Assembly: GCA_963204915.1 (NCBI GenBank)
Contig: CAUJHS010000005.1
Span: forward strand, 1-64,000
DNA length: 64,000 nucleotides
Direction of reading: 5' to 3'
Origin: Planctomycetota bacterium
GTDB taxonomy: Bacteria; Planctomycetota; Planctomycetia; Pirellulales; Pirellulaceae
The position numbers and the translations under genes are program-made. Position 1 is the first letter of the stretch; each line of letters starts with the position of its first letter. The notes under the pieces were generated by a model. It worked only from the letters and a program-made list of their open reading frames with translations, did not search any database and was not told the origin of the DNA. Shown piece by piece: positions 54,634 through 63,961 of this stretch.

Positions 54634-57282
54634 ATGGCGACCGTTGTTGAGTCTTCCGCCCAACTTACTTTGAAAGACCTCACGGATCTGGCGGGCCGCG
54701 AGACGGAGCCCGACGTCACCCTGGCGAGCGTCGTCGCCTTAATTGCAGCCCAATTCGAGGCCGATGTGTGCTCGGTTTATCTGCTCCAACCCGATCGCGC
54801 CCACTTGGTGCTGGCCGCAACACTGGGCCTGCGGCCGCAATCCGTCGGCCACCTTCGCATGGGACTGAACGAAGGGCTGGCGGGCTTAGTCGCGGAGCAA
54901 TTGCGCCCGGTGGCGGTTTCCGAGGCTCCGCTTCACCCCCGTTTCAAATACTTCCGCGAAGCGGGCGAGGAAGCCTATCAGTCGTTCCTGGGCGCACCCC
55001 TGATCGATGGCGGAGGGCTGCAAGGGGTCGTGGTGGTGCAAACGATCGAACCACGGGTCTTCGCCGAAGACGACACGAAACGGCTAATGGAAATCGCCGG
55101 ACAGTTGGCGCCGATTATTAGCGAAGTACGCACGTTAGAGCAGTTTATCGCGCCCTCGCAGGACCGGCTCTGGACCGTGGCGCAAAATTTGTGGTGGAGT
55201 TGGAACGAAGCGGGTGTGCAACTATTCCGCGAACTTGACCCCGTGCGCTGGCGGGAAGTGGATCACAACCCCGTGACGCTGCTCTCAGAAATTCCGCTGA
55301 AAAAGCTGGAAGAACGGGCCCGGCAACTCGTGTTGCACAGCCGCATCAATCAGGTGTACCACCGGTTGCAGGAGTACGTGAACTCGCCCCACACCTGGGC
55401 CGCCACACACGCCGGGGTGTTGCGCGCCCGGCCCGTGGCGTACTTCTCGGCGGAATTTGGCCTGCACGAGTCGTTGCCGATTTACTCGGGAGGACTTGGC
55501 GTCCTGGCAGGCGACCATGTGAAAAGTGCGTCCGACTTGGGCGTGCCGCTCATCGGCGTCGGTCTGTTCTACTCGCAAGGGTACTTCCGGCAACGGCTCG
55601 ATCAGTTCGGCTGGCAACAGGAAGATTATCTCGATGTGGACGTCTCCGAACTTCCACTCACCCCGGCCTTGGATGCAACCGGCAAGCCGATCGGCGTTGA
55701 AATCGCCACCCGCACTGGCGTCATTCGCGCCAAAGTGTGGCGGCTCAGCGTAGGCCGTTGCACCCTGCTTTTGCTCGATTCGAACGTGCCCGGCAATGCC
55801 GTGGAAGACCGCGAGTTGACCGCCCGGCTTTACCACGGCGATCCGCGCGTGCGCATACGGCAAGAGTTATTGCTTGGCGTGGGCGGCGTCCGCGCCTTGC
55901 AAGCGTTTGGCGTCACGCCCGGCGTGCTGCATTTGAACGAAGGGCACAGCGCGTTCGCCGCGCTGGAAGTAGTTCGCCAGCAAATGACGAGCGAAGGCGT
56001 AGCGTTTGATGAGGCCGTGCGCCACGTGGCGCATCAAACGGTATTCACCACGCACACGCCCGTTCCCGCCGGGCATGATCGCTTCTCGCCCGAGTTGGTG
56101 GAAGAACACTTGGGGCCCCTGCGCGACGAGTTGCGGATTTCGCCCGAACACTTGTATTCGCTGGGACGCGTCGACGGCGCCAACATGCAAGAGCCTTTCT
56201 GCATGACGGTGCTGGCGCTCAAACTTTCGCGCCGCGCCAATGCGGTTTCGTGCTTGCACGGGCGCGTGTCGCGCAAGATGTGGTCGTGCTTATGGCCGTG
56301 GCGACAGGAAGAGGAAGCCCCGATCGGTCACATCACGAATGGCGTTCACGTCCTGTCGTGGCTGGCGCCCCAGATGCACGCCCTGTACGACCGGCATCTC
56401 GGCGTGGGGTGGCCGCAACGCAGCGCCGATCCCGAGGTGTGGCGCGGCGTAGACACCGTGGATGACGCCGAGTTGTGGGAGTCGCACCTGGCGCTGAAGT
56501 CGCGGCTGATCGACTTCGCCCGACGCCGCGCGGTGCGCGACGCCGAACGACGCGATGACCCGCCCGAAGTGATTCGCAGTCTCCAGCAGGTGCTGCGGCC
56601 CGACGCGCTCACGATCGGGTTCGCGCGACGCTTCGCCACATACAAGCGAGCCAACCTCATTTTGCGCGATCTCAACCGTCTGCGCGAGATGATTGTCGAT
56701 CCGCAACGCCCGGTGCAGTTCGTGTTCGCCGGAAAGGCCCATCCGCAGGATCATCCGGGCAAAGTGGTGTTGCAGGAAATCGCCGAGTTGATGGACGACC
56801 CGGACCTGGCGGGCAAACTGGTATTCGTTGAGGACTACGACATCAACGTGGCTCGGCACCTCGTGCAAGGCGTTGACGTTTGGCTGAATAACCCGCGCCG
56901 GCCGCTCGAAGCCTCGGGCACGAGCGGCCAAAAAGTGGTGCTCAATGGCGGATTGAATCTATCGATTCTCGACGGATGGTGGGCCGAAGCGTACAACGGC
57001 TCGAATGGTTTCGCCATTGGCGATGGCCGCTCGCACGCCTCAGACGACATCCAGGACGCGCGCGACGCTGAGTCGCTCTTACACGTATTGAAACACGAAG
57101 TCATTCCTATGTTTTACGAGCGCGACCGCACCGGCTTGCCGCGGGAGTGGATCGCGCGCATGAAAAACGCCATTCGCACGCTCGGTTGGCGCTTCAACGC
57201 CGACCGTATGGTGATGGACTACGTGCGCCACTGCTACGTTCCCGCGGCCGGGGGCGTGTCGGATCGACTGCCCCGTTGTTAA
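54634..57282 (+). CDS. glgP: alpha-glucan (glycogen) phosphorylase with N-terminal GAF domain
   Basis: 882 residues; the ATG at 54634 has GAGGAA six bases upstream. Residues about 20-175 are a GAF domain of the kind found in PtsP (SVVALIAAQFEADVCSVYLL; GLNEGLAGLVAEQLRPVAVS; FLGAPLIDGGGLQGVVVVQT). The phosphorylase of the shorter, thermophile-like type begins near residue 185 (DRLWTVAQNLWWSWNEAGVQ; YFSAEFGLHESLPIYSGGLG) and ends with the pyridoxal-phosphate Lys767 in GTSGQKVVLNGG and the LDGWWAEAYNGSNGFAIG motif. It releases glucose-1-phosphate from glycogen. The GAF domain may sense a small ligand or redox state and regulate the enzyme, an unusual fusion. The C-terminus is complete. Confidence 0.9.
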   Translation: MATVVESSAQLTLKDLTDLAGRETEPDVTLASVVALIAAQFEADVCSVYLLQPDRAHLVLAATLGLRPQSVGHLRMGLNEGLAGLVAEQLRPVAVSEAPLHPRFKYFREAGEEAYQSFLGAPLIDGGGLQGVVVVQTIEPRVFAEDDTKRLMEIAGQLAPIISEVRTLEQFIAPSQDRLWTVAQNLWWSWNEAGVQLFRELDPVRWREVDHNPVTLLSEIPLKKLEERARQLVLHSRINQVYHRLQEYVNSPHTWAATHAGVLRARPVAYFSAEFGLHESLPIYSGGLGVLAGDHVKSASDLGVPLIGVGLFYSQGYFRQRLDQFGWQQEDYLDVDVSELPLTPALDATGKPIGVEIATRTGVIRAKVWRLSVGRCTLLLLDSNVPGNAVEDRELTARLYHGDPRVRIRQELLLGVGGVRALQAFGVTPGVLHLNEGHSAFAALEVVRQQMTSEGVAFDEAVRHVAHQTVFTTHTPVPAGHDRFSPELVEEHLGPLRDELRISPEHLYSLGRVDGANMQEPFCMTVLALKLSRRANAVSCLHGRVSRKMWSCLWPWRQEEEAPIGHITNGVHVLSWLAPQMHALYDRHLGVGWPQRSADPEVWRGVDTVDDAELWESHLALKSRLIDFARRRAVRDAERRDDPPEVIRSLQQVLRPDALTIGFARRFATYKRANLILRDLNRLREMIVDPQRPVQFVFAGKAHPQDHPGKVVLQEIAELMDDPDLAGKLVFVEDYDINVARHLVQGVDVWLNNPRRPLEASGTSGQKVVLNGGLNLSILDGWWAEAYNGSNGFAIGDGRSHASDDIQDARDAESLLHVLKHEVIPMFYERDRTGLPREWIARMKNAIRTLGWRFNADRMVMDYVRHCYVPAAGGVSDRLPRC

Positions 57283-57306
57283 GCAAGCCGAGCAATTGCG
57301 CTTGCT
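57282..57306. terminator. hairpin between convergent genes
   Basis: AGCAAGC (57282-57288) and GCTTGCT (57300-57306) form a seven-pair stem with an 11-base loop across the short gap between the convergent phosphorylase and secreted-protein genes. T-tract absent. Confidence 0.4.
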
Positions 57307-57928
57307 ACTTTGCTTTCGAGGCGGCCGTGAGGTGCAGCGTGACAACCACGAACGCTTGTTTTTGCGTTTGCGACAAGGTTTGCAGTTCCGCCACGGTGTT
57401 CGCCTCAACCGCCTCGCCGGAGCCCATAAGAAACAAGATCATTTCGCCGCGCGGGTCGTCGGCCTGGCGCGAATTGTCCGAGCCGTAGCGGCTCCACCAA
57501 CGCTCGCCATCTTGTAGAGCGACAGGCCCCGCCGTTTGGCTGCGCTGAATGGGGTTGCCTTCAAATCCCGACAGCAGCGTGAGATACCGTTGTCCTCGCT
57601 TGCCGATCTCGTCGCCGGACTGACTGAATAGGAGAATCTGGCCTTGAACCGGTTCTCCGGCGTTCTCGGCTCCGCGCCACACAAAATTGCTGACCGCCGC
57701 AGGAGCGGATCGGCCGTCGCGAATGTGCACCATGCGCACCGTAAGCTGCGCATCGGCCGGATTCGACACTTCAGCCAGGCATGTCAAAGCGAGGCTGGCG
57801 CCGGGGCCGCCGTCCATGCGCATGAGCGATCGCAAGTTCACCTCGGCCGGTTCTTGTGCGATAGCCGCCAGGCCGGGCGCCATAGCCACACCAGCAACCA
57901 AGAAGAGTCGCCACGCTATGCGTTTCAT
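57305..57928 (-). CDS. secreted protein of unknown function
   Basis: 207 residues; ATG at 57928 with AAGG upstream and a signal peptide (RLFLVAGVAMAPGLAAIAQE). The mature protein is rich in beta-prone segments (LALTCLAEVSNPADAQLTVR; VQGQILLFSQSGDEIGKRGQ) and ends in a helix/strand pair (VAELQTLSQTQKQAFVVVTL). One Cys only. No family recognised. Same direction as the next gene (57996-58679), with 67 bases between them, and both encode secreted unknowns, so they may be co-transcribed. Confidence 0.6.
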   Translation of the reverse strand: MKRIAWRLFLVAGVAMAPGLAAIAQEPAEVNLRSLMRMDGGPGASLALTCLAEVSNPADAQLTVRMVHIRDGRSAPAAVSNFVWRGAENAGEPVQGQILLFSQSGDEIGKRGQRYLTLLSGFEGNPIQRSQTAGPVALQDGERWWSRYGSDNSRQADDPRGEMILFLMGSGEAVEANTVAELQTLSQTQKQAFVVVTLHLTAASKAK

Positions 57929-57995
57929 GATCGCCTTGGCGCCTGCACGCCAGCTCCAGAAGGCCAAAGTTTCAAGCACAGAACGGTTCGCACAG

Positions 57996-58679
57996 TTACG
58001 GTTGCTTGTCCGAGGTGAGACGCTTGTTTAACTCGGGCGAGGCGGCGCGGAGCTGTTCGAGGGCGCGGACGAGCGTGACGCCCCACTCGTCGTGGTTCGA
58101 AAGCGTCAAATCGGGAACTTCTTCGGGAAAGGGCGCGTCGATTGGGTGGTACGCTACGGCATCGCCGGTCAGGTCAACCACGAAGACGCGCGGCGCGTCT
58201 TCAAGCAGTTCTTTCCCATCGACCGTGAGCGATTGCGCGGTAAGCTTGCCTGTCGCCTCGTCGACCGTGAAGCGATACTTCACTTCGATCTTCTTCTCCG
58301 CTAACGTGGCCGACATTCGACCGTGCTGCTCGGCGTCGGCGGCGCCTCCTTCGAACGAGAACGACGCGCCGCCGCCATTGGTGAAATTCTCGGCGGTTTT
58401 GAAGATCAGCAAGTACAGGTACTGCGGCTTCTCGTTTTTAGCCTGATAGGCGCCAAACCACGCCACGGGGCGCAGCGTTTGCTGGCGACAAAGCAGCGCG
58501 CCCCCGACCAGCGCTGTGGTCGCTTCGCCGGAACGAGCGCTGTGCGAGGTGCCTAGAAAACACGTGAAAGGGGGCGGTTGGTTCAAAGGCGGTTCAATCG
58601 CCGCCGCCTCCGGCGCGTCGGCCTGACCCAAGATTGACGCCCACGCGATCACCCATGTTGCCATTGGACTCGTAATCAT
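57996..58679 (-). CDS. secreted protein of unknown function
   Basis: 227 residues from ATG 58679 (an alternative at 58664). The hydrophobic start MATWVIAWASILGQADA looks like a signal peptide. The mature region holds Pro-rich and Gly-rich stretches (EPPLNQPPPFTCFLGTSHSA; NGGGASFSFEGGAADAEQHG) and beta-rich segments (KIEVKYRFTVDEATGKLTAQ; FVVDLTGDAVAYHPIDAPFP). No motif that I recognise. It lies upstream of the other secreted unknown on the same strand. Confidence 0.6.
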   Translation of the reverse strand: MITSPMATWVIAWASILGQADAPEAAAIEPPLNQPPPFTCFLGTSHSARSGEATTALVGGALLCRQQTLRPVAWFGAYQAKNEKPQYLYLLIFKTAENFTNGGGASFSFEGGAADAEQHGRMSATLAEKKIEVKYRFTVDEATGKLTAQSLTVDGKELLEDAPRVFVVDLTGDAVAYHPIDAPFPEEVPDLTLSNHDEWGVTLVRALEQLRAASPELNKRLTSDKQP

Positions 58680-58784
58680 TGTGCGACCTTGTTGACGCCA
58701 AGTTCACGCAGAAACCGCACCCTTCAGTGTACTGGCGCCAAAGGCGCGCCGATACCGCGACCGCGTTGGAGCCGCGAACCGCCG

Positions 58785-59258
58785 TCAACCGTATTTCGCC
58801 ATCAACTCTCGATACTGCGTTTGAGTTAATCCGTCGGTCAGGTACTTGTACGAAAGCGCATAGCGGTGGATGCGGGCGAGATCGCTCGCCACGCGATCCG
58901 GACGCAGCAAGGTGCGCTCCAGACGGCTGTTATCGGCCAGGTCCGACAGTTTCACTTGTCGAGCGAGTTCATTCTCTTTGCAGCGAATCACGTACTCGGC
59001 ATAGGGTTCGCTTTTGTCATGCGTCATGCAAGCGACCGCGGCCAGAATCGCTTCGCTGAAACCGGCTTCGCGCAAATCGTCGAGGGTGGTGTCGGTATCT
59101 TCGACTACATCGTGCAGCACGGCGACGATTTGTGCTTCCAGGCCCTGCACGCCCGCCATCACACGCAGCGAATGCGTAATGTAGGGTTGCCCGCTCTTTT
59201 CCTGTTGGCCGGTGTGCGCCTTCGCGGCGATTTGCAGGGCTTTTTCCAAAGTCGACAT
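58785..59258 (-). CDS. HD-domain phosphohydrolase, RelA/SpoT hydrolase-like
   Basis: 157 residues from ATG 59258 (MSTLEKALQIAAKAHTGQQE); the frame is open to 59435, but those residues lack homology. It has the layout of the (p)ppGpp hydrolase half of SpoT: KSGQPYITHSLRVMAGV carries the first His, VAVLHDVVEDTDTTLDDLRE the HD-VED metal motif, and VKLSDLADNSRLERT the later Asp. No synthetase domain follows, so it would be a stand-alone small alarmone hydrolase (Mesh1-like) or another nucleotide phosphohydrolase. The catalytic HD and ED pairs are intact. No partner gene in the neighbourhood. Confidence 0.88.
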   Translation of the reverse strand: MSTLEKALQIAAKAHTGQQEKSGQPYITHSLRVMAGVQGLEAQIVAVLHDVVEDTDTTLDDLREAGFSEAILAAVACMTHDKSEPYAEYVIRCKENELARQVKLSDLADNSRLERTLLRPDRVASDLARIHRYALSYKYLTDGLTQTQYRELMAKYG

Positions 59259-59335
59259 TCGCGGAACTACCATTAAGGAAAGGGAAAGGCCAGCGACCAA
59301 TCTTGCGCGCAGCGCACGTTGCATCGCAGGATGCG

Positions 59336-61300
59336 TTACGCAGCACCGCGGCGCGCGCTGTACGTCAGCCAGGCGGAAACGGCGAAGAGCGCTAACAGTG
59401 AAACCGCCTGCCACGCTGCCTCGGGCCAATTCCATCCTTCGGTTAGGCTCCAGGAGGAATATCCTAAGTACGCCAACAGGCCTAACAACACGCCCACGAG
59501 CGATTCGCCGGCAATTAACCCCGAGGCCCCCAGCGTTAGCCGTCGCGTTGTTTCCTCGCGGGTCGCCTGGCGTCGGGTCAGCACGAAGTGTAACACACCG
59601 CCGAGTAAGATGGGCGGCGCTACGCCAAACGGCAAATACATTCCCACGGCGACCGGCATGACGTGCAAGCGGAAAGGAACGTTCATGCGGTGCAGCGCCA
59701 AGTCGGCCAACACCAGCGCGGCGCCAATCGCGGCGCCTACGGCAATCATCGTCCAGGGCAGCGCCTGTCCCGCGAACATCCCTTCCGCCAACTTGGAAAA
59801 CAGCACCGCTTGCGGGGCGGAAAGTTCTGCGCCGCCAATACCGCCGGTTCCACTAGCCAGCGAACCTTCATGCAGCACGGTAAGCACCGGAGCCATCACA
59901 AATGCCGAGGCGAGCACGCACAGCACTTGCATGATTTGTTGACTGCGCGGCGTCGCCCCCACGAGCCAGCCGGTCTTGAGATCATTGCTGGTATCGCCCG
60001 AGGTGGACGCCACGCAACAAATGACCCCGGCGACGCCTAACGTGGCGACAATCGCTTGCGTGTCGTCAATCGTCAGTAATCCCAAGCGGCGAAACAGATA
60101 CAAAACGGCCCCCGTTCCCAACACGGCCGTGATCGTCATTCCCGACACGGGGCTATTGGAACTTCCCACGAGCCCCACCAGGTAACTGGCCACGGCGGTA
60201 AAGAAGAACGCCATCAGCAACATCACCGCGGTGGTTAATAACGTCACGCCGATGGACTTCAACAGCGAGTAATACACCGCGGCGATGGCGAACGTCGTCA
60301 GGACCGCCAATAAGGCAATGGTTCCCGCACTTAAATTGCGTTCGGTGGACGGAACGGCGCCGTGCGATACCTCGCCAGGGGCGGCGTTGGCTTTCGGGCG
60401 CATTAGTCCGCCGAGTTCGCTCGCCGCGGCGATTAACCCACGGCGCACGCGCCAGATTGACACGACGCCTCCGACGACCATCGCTCCCACGCCCAAGTAC
60501 CGCACCTGGCTGCTCCAAGTTTCTTTGGCGAACGCAATTGGAAGCACGTCCGCAGACTCGACGGGAAAGGCGGCGGGAATCGCAATCAGCCAACTAATGG
60601 CGCCGCCCAGGAAGATTTGCGATGCGATGGGCAACCCCACAATCGCCCCCACGGCCACCAGCGCCGGCGCCATATCGGCCCCCAGAAAGAACACACGGCG
60701 GTTAAGCAACACGCCCGCTTCCACGCTGTTCTGAATCAAACCGAAGTAGGACTGGGCCATTTTGAACACGCCGCCGATGCCCAGACCGAGGAAGATGAGC
60801 GAAGCGCCGGTCGAGGCCGCAGCGGGGACGCCGGCGCCGTCGGACGAGGACGAATCTTCCACGCGGCGGGCGGTCTTAAGCACCTCGGCGCAAGCAACTC
60901 CTTCAGGAAATGGCAGATCGGGGCTATCAACAATGAACACGCGCCGCATGGGAATCATCAACAATGATCCCAAGACGCCGCCGCTCGCGGCGATAGCGGT
61001 GGTGGTCCAGAAATCGAACTCCTTCCACACGCCCAAAATGACCAACGCCGGCACCGTGAAAATGACCCCGGCCGCCAACGCTTCGCCCGCCGAGGCGCCG
61101 GTCTGCACCATGTTGGCTTCGAGAATATCGCTCCTTCGCAGCACGCCGTTCAGAATCGCCAACGCCATGACGGCCGCGGGAATCGCCGCCGAGACGGTCA
61201 TTCCCACGCGCAGCCCAAGGTAGACATTCGCGGCGCCCATTACGACGGCTAATCCCACGCCAAGCAACAGCGCGGGCCAGGTCATTTCGCGAGACGACAT
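59336..61300 (-). CDS. oligopeptide transporter, OPT family
   Basis: 654 residues; I take the ATG at 61300, since upstream only a TTG at 61306 is available. About fourteen to sixteen membrane segments. The bacterial OPT/YSL signatures are visible: VVMGAANVYLGLRVGMTVSA near the start, DSPDLPFPEGVACAEVLKT (the F-P-E-G motif), LVGLVGSSNSPVSGMTI and VICCVASTSGDTSNDLKTGW. It imports oligopeptides or metal chelates driven by protons. Neighbours do not define the substrate, although peptidases are plentiful in the window. The gap 61301-61481 upstream shows nothing notable. Confidence 0.9.
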   Translation of the reverse strand: MSSREMTWPALLLGVGLAVVMGAANVYLGLRVGMTVSAAIPAAVMALAILNGVLRRSDILEANMVQTGASAGEALAAGVIFTVPALVILGVWKEFDFWTTTAIAASGGVLGSLLMIPMRRVFIVDSPDLPFPEGVACAEVLKTARRVEDSSSSDGAGVPAAASTGASLIFLGLGIGGVFKMAQSYFGLIQNSVEAGVLLNRRVFFLGADMAPALVAVGAIVGLPIASQIFLGGAISWLIAIPAAFPVESADVLPIAFAKETWSSQVRYLGVGAMVVGGVVSIWRVRRGLIAAASELGGLMRPKANAAPGEVSHGAVPSTERNLSAGTIALLAVLTTFAIAAVYYSLLKSIGVTLLTTAVMLLMAFFFTAVASYLVGLVGSSNSPVSGMTITAVLGTGAVLYLFRRLGLLTIDDTQAIVATLGVAGVICCVASTSGDTSNDLKTGWLVGATPRSQQIMQVLCVLASAFVMAPVLTVLHEGSLASGTGGIGGAELSAPQAVLFSKLAEGMFAGQALPWTMIAVGAAIGAALVLADLALHRMNVPFRLHVMPVAVGMYLPFGVAPPILLGGVLHFVLTRRQATREETTRRLTLGASGLIAGESLVGVLLGLLAYLGYSSWSLTEGWNWPEAAWQAVSLLALFAVSAWLTYSARRGAA

Positions 61301-61481
61301 GAGCAACCCATTCCCAGGAGCGAGCCAACAACCAAGGTTTAGAGGTTAGAGGTTCATCGCACTCTTGGGAAGTAGCAGGCGTCGCAGCGCAACGCGACGT
61401 TCGCTCGCACCGCCCGGTGCGAACGGTGGAGCGACGACTCATCCTGCGCGCTGCTGGGAACGACTCATTAAGCCGGAGCGG

Positions 61482-62684
61482 CTATTCGCCAGCTTCGGCA
61501 GAGTTTTGAAAGAGCTTCGGCGCGAAATCGGCAAGATATTGTCGCCAGTTGATCCAGGTGTGGCCGCCTTCGGTTTCTTCATAAACGACGTCGAAACCGT
61601 GCTTCTCGAACATGGCGACCGTCGCTTTGGTGGTGTCGAGCAGAAAATCTTCTTTGCCCGTGGCGAACCATAGGAGCTTCAGCCCGTTTTTCCGTTCGGC
61701 GTCATCCAATGCTTCTTGATGACGTTCTTCCCAGCTAGGCCCTGCCGCCGCGGCGCGACCGCCGCCCGCGATGCCGAATACGCCCGAGCTGTACACCCCC
61801 ACGTAGGCGTACTCGTCCAAATGCGGGATGGTGATATTCAGTGTTTGGGCGCCGCCCATCGACAAGCCTGCAATCGCGCGATGAGCCCGGTCGTTGTGCA
61901 CGCGGTAGCGTTGTTCGACGAAAGGTTTCAAGTCGTTGACGAAGTCTTCGGTAAATTGATCGACTTGCCGATTTCCCGAATTCTCGCTGGGCGGTCCAAA
62001 GCGGAACGGTCCCGTATGACCTGCCGGCATGACGACGATCATGGGCTTGGCGCGTCCGGCGGCAATCAGGTTGTCGAGGATAATTCCGGCCCGGCCAATG
62101 CTGGACCAGGAGTCGTCGCTATCCGAGGCGCCGTGCAACAGATAGAACACCGGGTACTTTTCGCTGCTCGTTTCGTAACCCGGCGGCGTGTACACGTGCA
62201 TGCGGCGAAACCGCTGGAGCGATTTCGAATAATACGGCACTTCGGCCACCGCGCCGTGCGGCACATCCTTCAAATCGGAAATCTCCGAGCCGGGAACAAT
62301 CACCAGACTCCAAACATTGTTGTTCGACTCGCTGGTTTGCGGGTTCCGCGGATCAACCACCGAAACGCCGTCAACCTGGAAGGTGTATCGATACGCGCCG
62401 GGGTCGACCGGACCGAGAGTTACCTCCCAAACGTCGTTCTCGCCCTTGGTCAACTCCGCATTGCGCGCCTGCGGCATATCGCCGCCGCTGAGTCGCACCG
62501 ACTCGGCCTGCGGCGCCAACAGGCGAAACGTAACCTTTCGGTCCTCGTCCACTTGGGGCGAGACGACTTGAGGACCGGAACGTCCGCCTTCTGGACGAGG
62601 GCGATTCTCTTGGGCCCTTGCGGTTGCCGCCAGAGGGAGCAAGAACAGCACCGCCACAGCATAAAAAGAACGTGAGCGAAGCAT
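61482..62684 (-). CDS. secreted esterase (enterochelin-esterase/feruloyl-esterase-like)
   Basis: 400 residues; ATG at 62684 with GAGGA six bases upstream and a signal peptide (FYAVAVLFLLPLAATARAQE). Residues 40-130 form an E-set/CBM48-like beta domain (KVTFRLLAPQAESVRLSGGD; GAYRYTFQVDGVSVVDPRNP). The alpha/beta-hydrolase of the Fes/D1 esterase type follows: MHVYTPPGYETSSEKYPVFY, LLHGASDSDDSW, nucleophile Ser275 in AGLSMGGAQT, a likely Asp346 in GKEDFLLD and His374 in EGGHTWINW. The layout matches acetyl-xylan or feruloyl esterases that remove groups from plant polysaccharides; ferric-siderophore hydrolysis is the alternative. No siderophore genes are visible. Confidence 0.88.
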   Translation of the reverse strand: MLRSRSFYAVAVLFLLPLAATARAQENRPRPEGGRSGPQVVSPQVDEDRKVTFRLLAPQAESVRLSGGDMPQARNAELTKGENDVWEVTLGPVDPGAYRYTFQVDGVSVVDPRNPQTSESNNNVWSLVIVPGSEISDLKDVPHGAVAEVPYYSKSLQRFRRMHVYTPPGYETSSEKYPVFYLLHGASDSDDSWSSIGRAGIILDNLIAAGRAKPMIVVMPAGHTGPFRFGPPSENSGNRQVDQFTEDFVNDLKPFVEQRYRVHNDRAHRAIAGLSMGGAQTLNITIPHLDEYAYVGVYSSGVFGIAGGGRAAAAGPSWEERHQEALDDAERKNGLKLLWFATGKEDFLLDTTKATVAMFEKHGFDVVYEETEGGHTWINWRQYLADFAPKLFQNSAEAGE

Positions 62685-62805
62685 GGGAGTCCTCAAGGGA
62701 TAAAAATGGCGCGTGTCGCCAACAGTGGTTTGGATTGTACACAAGCAGCGACCGCCGTTTGAATCACACACCCTTTGAACCATGCCTCCGGCGATGAGTT
62801 CCGCC

Positions 62806-62841
62806 GTTGCCCTGGTTGCTCCGGTTGCCCCGGTTGCACGT
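62806..62841 (+). repeat. four tandem copies of a 9-base unit
   Basis: The unit GTTGCYCCG is repeated four times with small changes in the space between the divergent esterase and aldo/keto reductase genes (62685-62929). It is a small variable-number-type tandem repeat; a regulatory role is not shown. Confidence 0.6.
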
Positions 62842-62929
62842 TGGCGGCAGGCGCCTCAAACTTCAGGCATTGGCTAGAAATTGCCGCGGGGCCAAATACG
62901 GCCCAGTTGATTCTTGAAGGAGCAGCACC

Positions 62930-63961
62930 ATGGAATACCGACAGTTGGGAGGTTCCGGGTTTCGTGTCCCGGCCCTCACCTTTGGCACTGGCACCTTTGG
63001 CGGCGGGGGCGAATTGTTCAAAGCCTGGGGCGGCACCGACGTGGCCGAGGCGACGCGCTTGGTCGATATCTGCCTGGAAGCCGGACTGACCATGTTCGAC
63101 TCGGCCGATATTTACTCAGCCGGCATGGCCGAAGAGATCCTGGGGCAAGCGATCCAAGGCCGCCGCGATCAGGTGTTGATCTCCACCAAGGGAACGTTCC
63201 GCATGGGCGACGGTCCTAACCAGGTTGGCTCGTCGCGCCATCACCTATTACGAAGCGTCGAAGGGAGCCTGAAACGGCTCGGAACCGACTACATCGATTT
63301 GTACCAACTGCACGGCTTTGACGCCGTGACGCCAGTCGAGGAAGCGCTCAGCACCTTGAACGATCTCGTTCGAGCCGGCAAGATTCGCTACATCGGCTGC
63401 TCGAACTTCAGCGGCTGGCATTTAATGAAATCGCTGGCGGTGTCGGAAAAATACGGCTGGCCGCGCTACGTGGCGCATCAAGCGTATTACTCCCTCGTGG
63501 GGCGCGACTACGAATGGGAGTTGATGCCGCTGGCGCTCGATCAAAAAGTAGGCGCCGTGGTCTGGAGTCCGCTCGGCTGGGGAAGGCTTACGGGCAAAAT
63601 TCGCCGCGGACAACCGCTTCCCGAGAAAAGCCGCCTGCAAAGCAAGCTCGTGGTCGATGTGGGGCCTCCGGTTCCCATGGAGCATGTCTACAAGGTGGTC
63701 GACGCGCTGGACGAGATCGCCCAAGAGACGAACAAGTCCGTACCGCAGATTGCGCTCAATTGGCTGCTGCGCCGGCCCAGCGTGTCGACGATCATCATTG
63801 GCGCCCGCAACGAAGAGCAATTGCGGCAAAACTTGGGCGCTGTCGGTTGGAGTCTGACGGCGGACCAAGTGGCCCGCCTAGACGCCGCCAGCGAGGTGAC
63901 GCCTTCGTACCCTCGTTGGCATCAAGGCGGCTTTGCCGAACGCAACCCGCCGCCGGTGTGA
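62930..63961 (+). CDS. aldo/keto reductase
   Basis: 343 residues; GGAG lies eight bases before the ATG at 62930. NADPH-dependent TIM-barrel reductase with the full tetrad: Asp57, Tyr62 (FDSADIYSAGMAEEI), Lys87 (LISTKGTF) and His128 (DLYQLHGFD). The cofactor-binding end is SVSTIIIGARNEEQLRQNLG. The length and motifs fit the YajO/YghZ-like AKR branch that acts on sugars or methylglyoxal-like aldehydes. Promoter region shared with the esterase gene. The last 39 bases of the window after its stop hold nothing recognisable. Confidence 0.93.
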   Translation: MEYRQLGGSGFRVPALTFGTGTFGGGGELFKAWGGTDVAEATRLVDICLEAGLTMFDSADIYSAGMAEEILGQAIQGRRDQVLISTKGTFRMGDGPNQVGSSRHHLLRSVEGSLKRLGTDYIDLYQLHGFDAVTPVEEALSTLNDLVRAGKIRYIGCSNFSGWHLMKSLAVSEKYGWPRYVAHQAYYSLVGRDYEWELMPLALDQKVGAVVWSPLGWGRLTGKIRRGQPLPEKSRLQSKLVVDVGPPVPMEHVYKVVDALDEIAQETNKSVPQIALNWLLRRPSVSTIIIGARNEEQLRQNLGAVGWSLTADQVARLDAASEVTPSYPRWHQGGFAERNPPPV

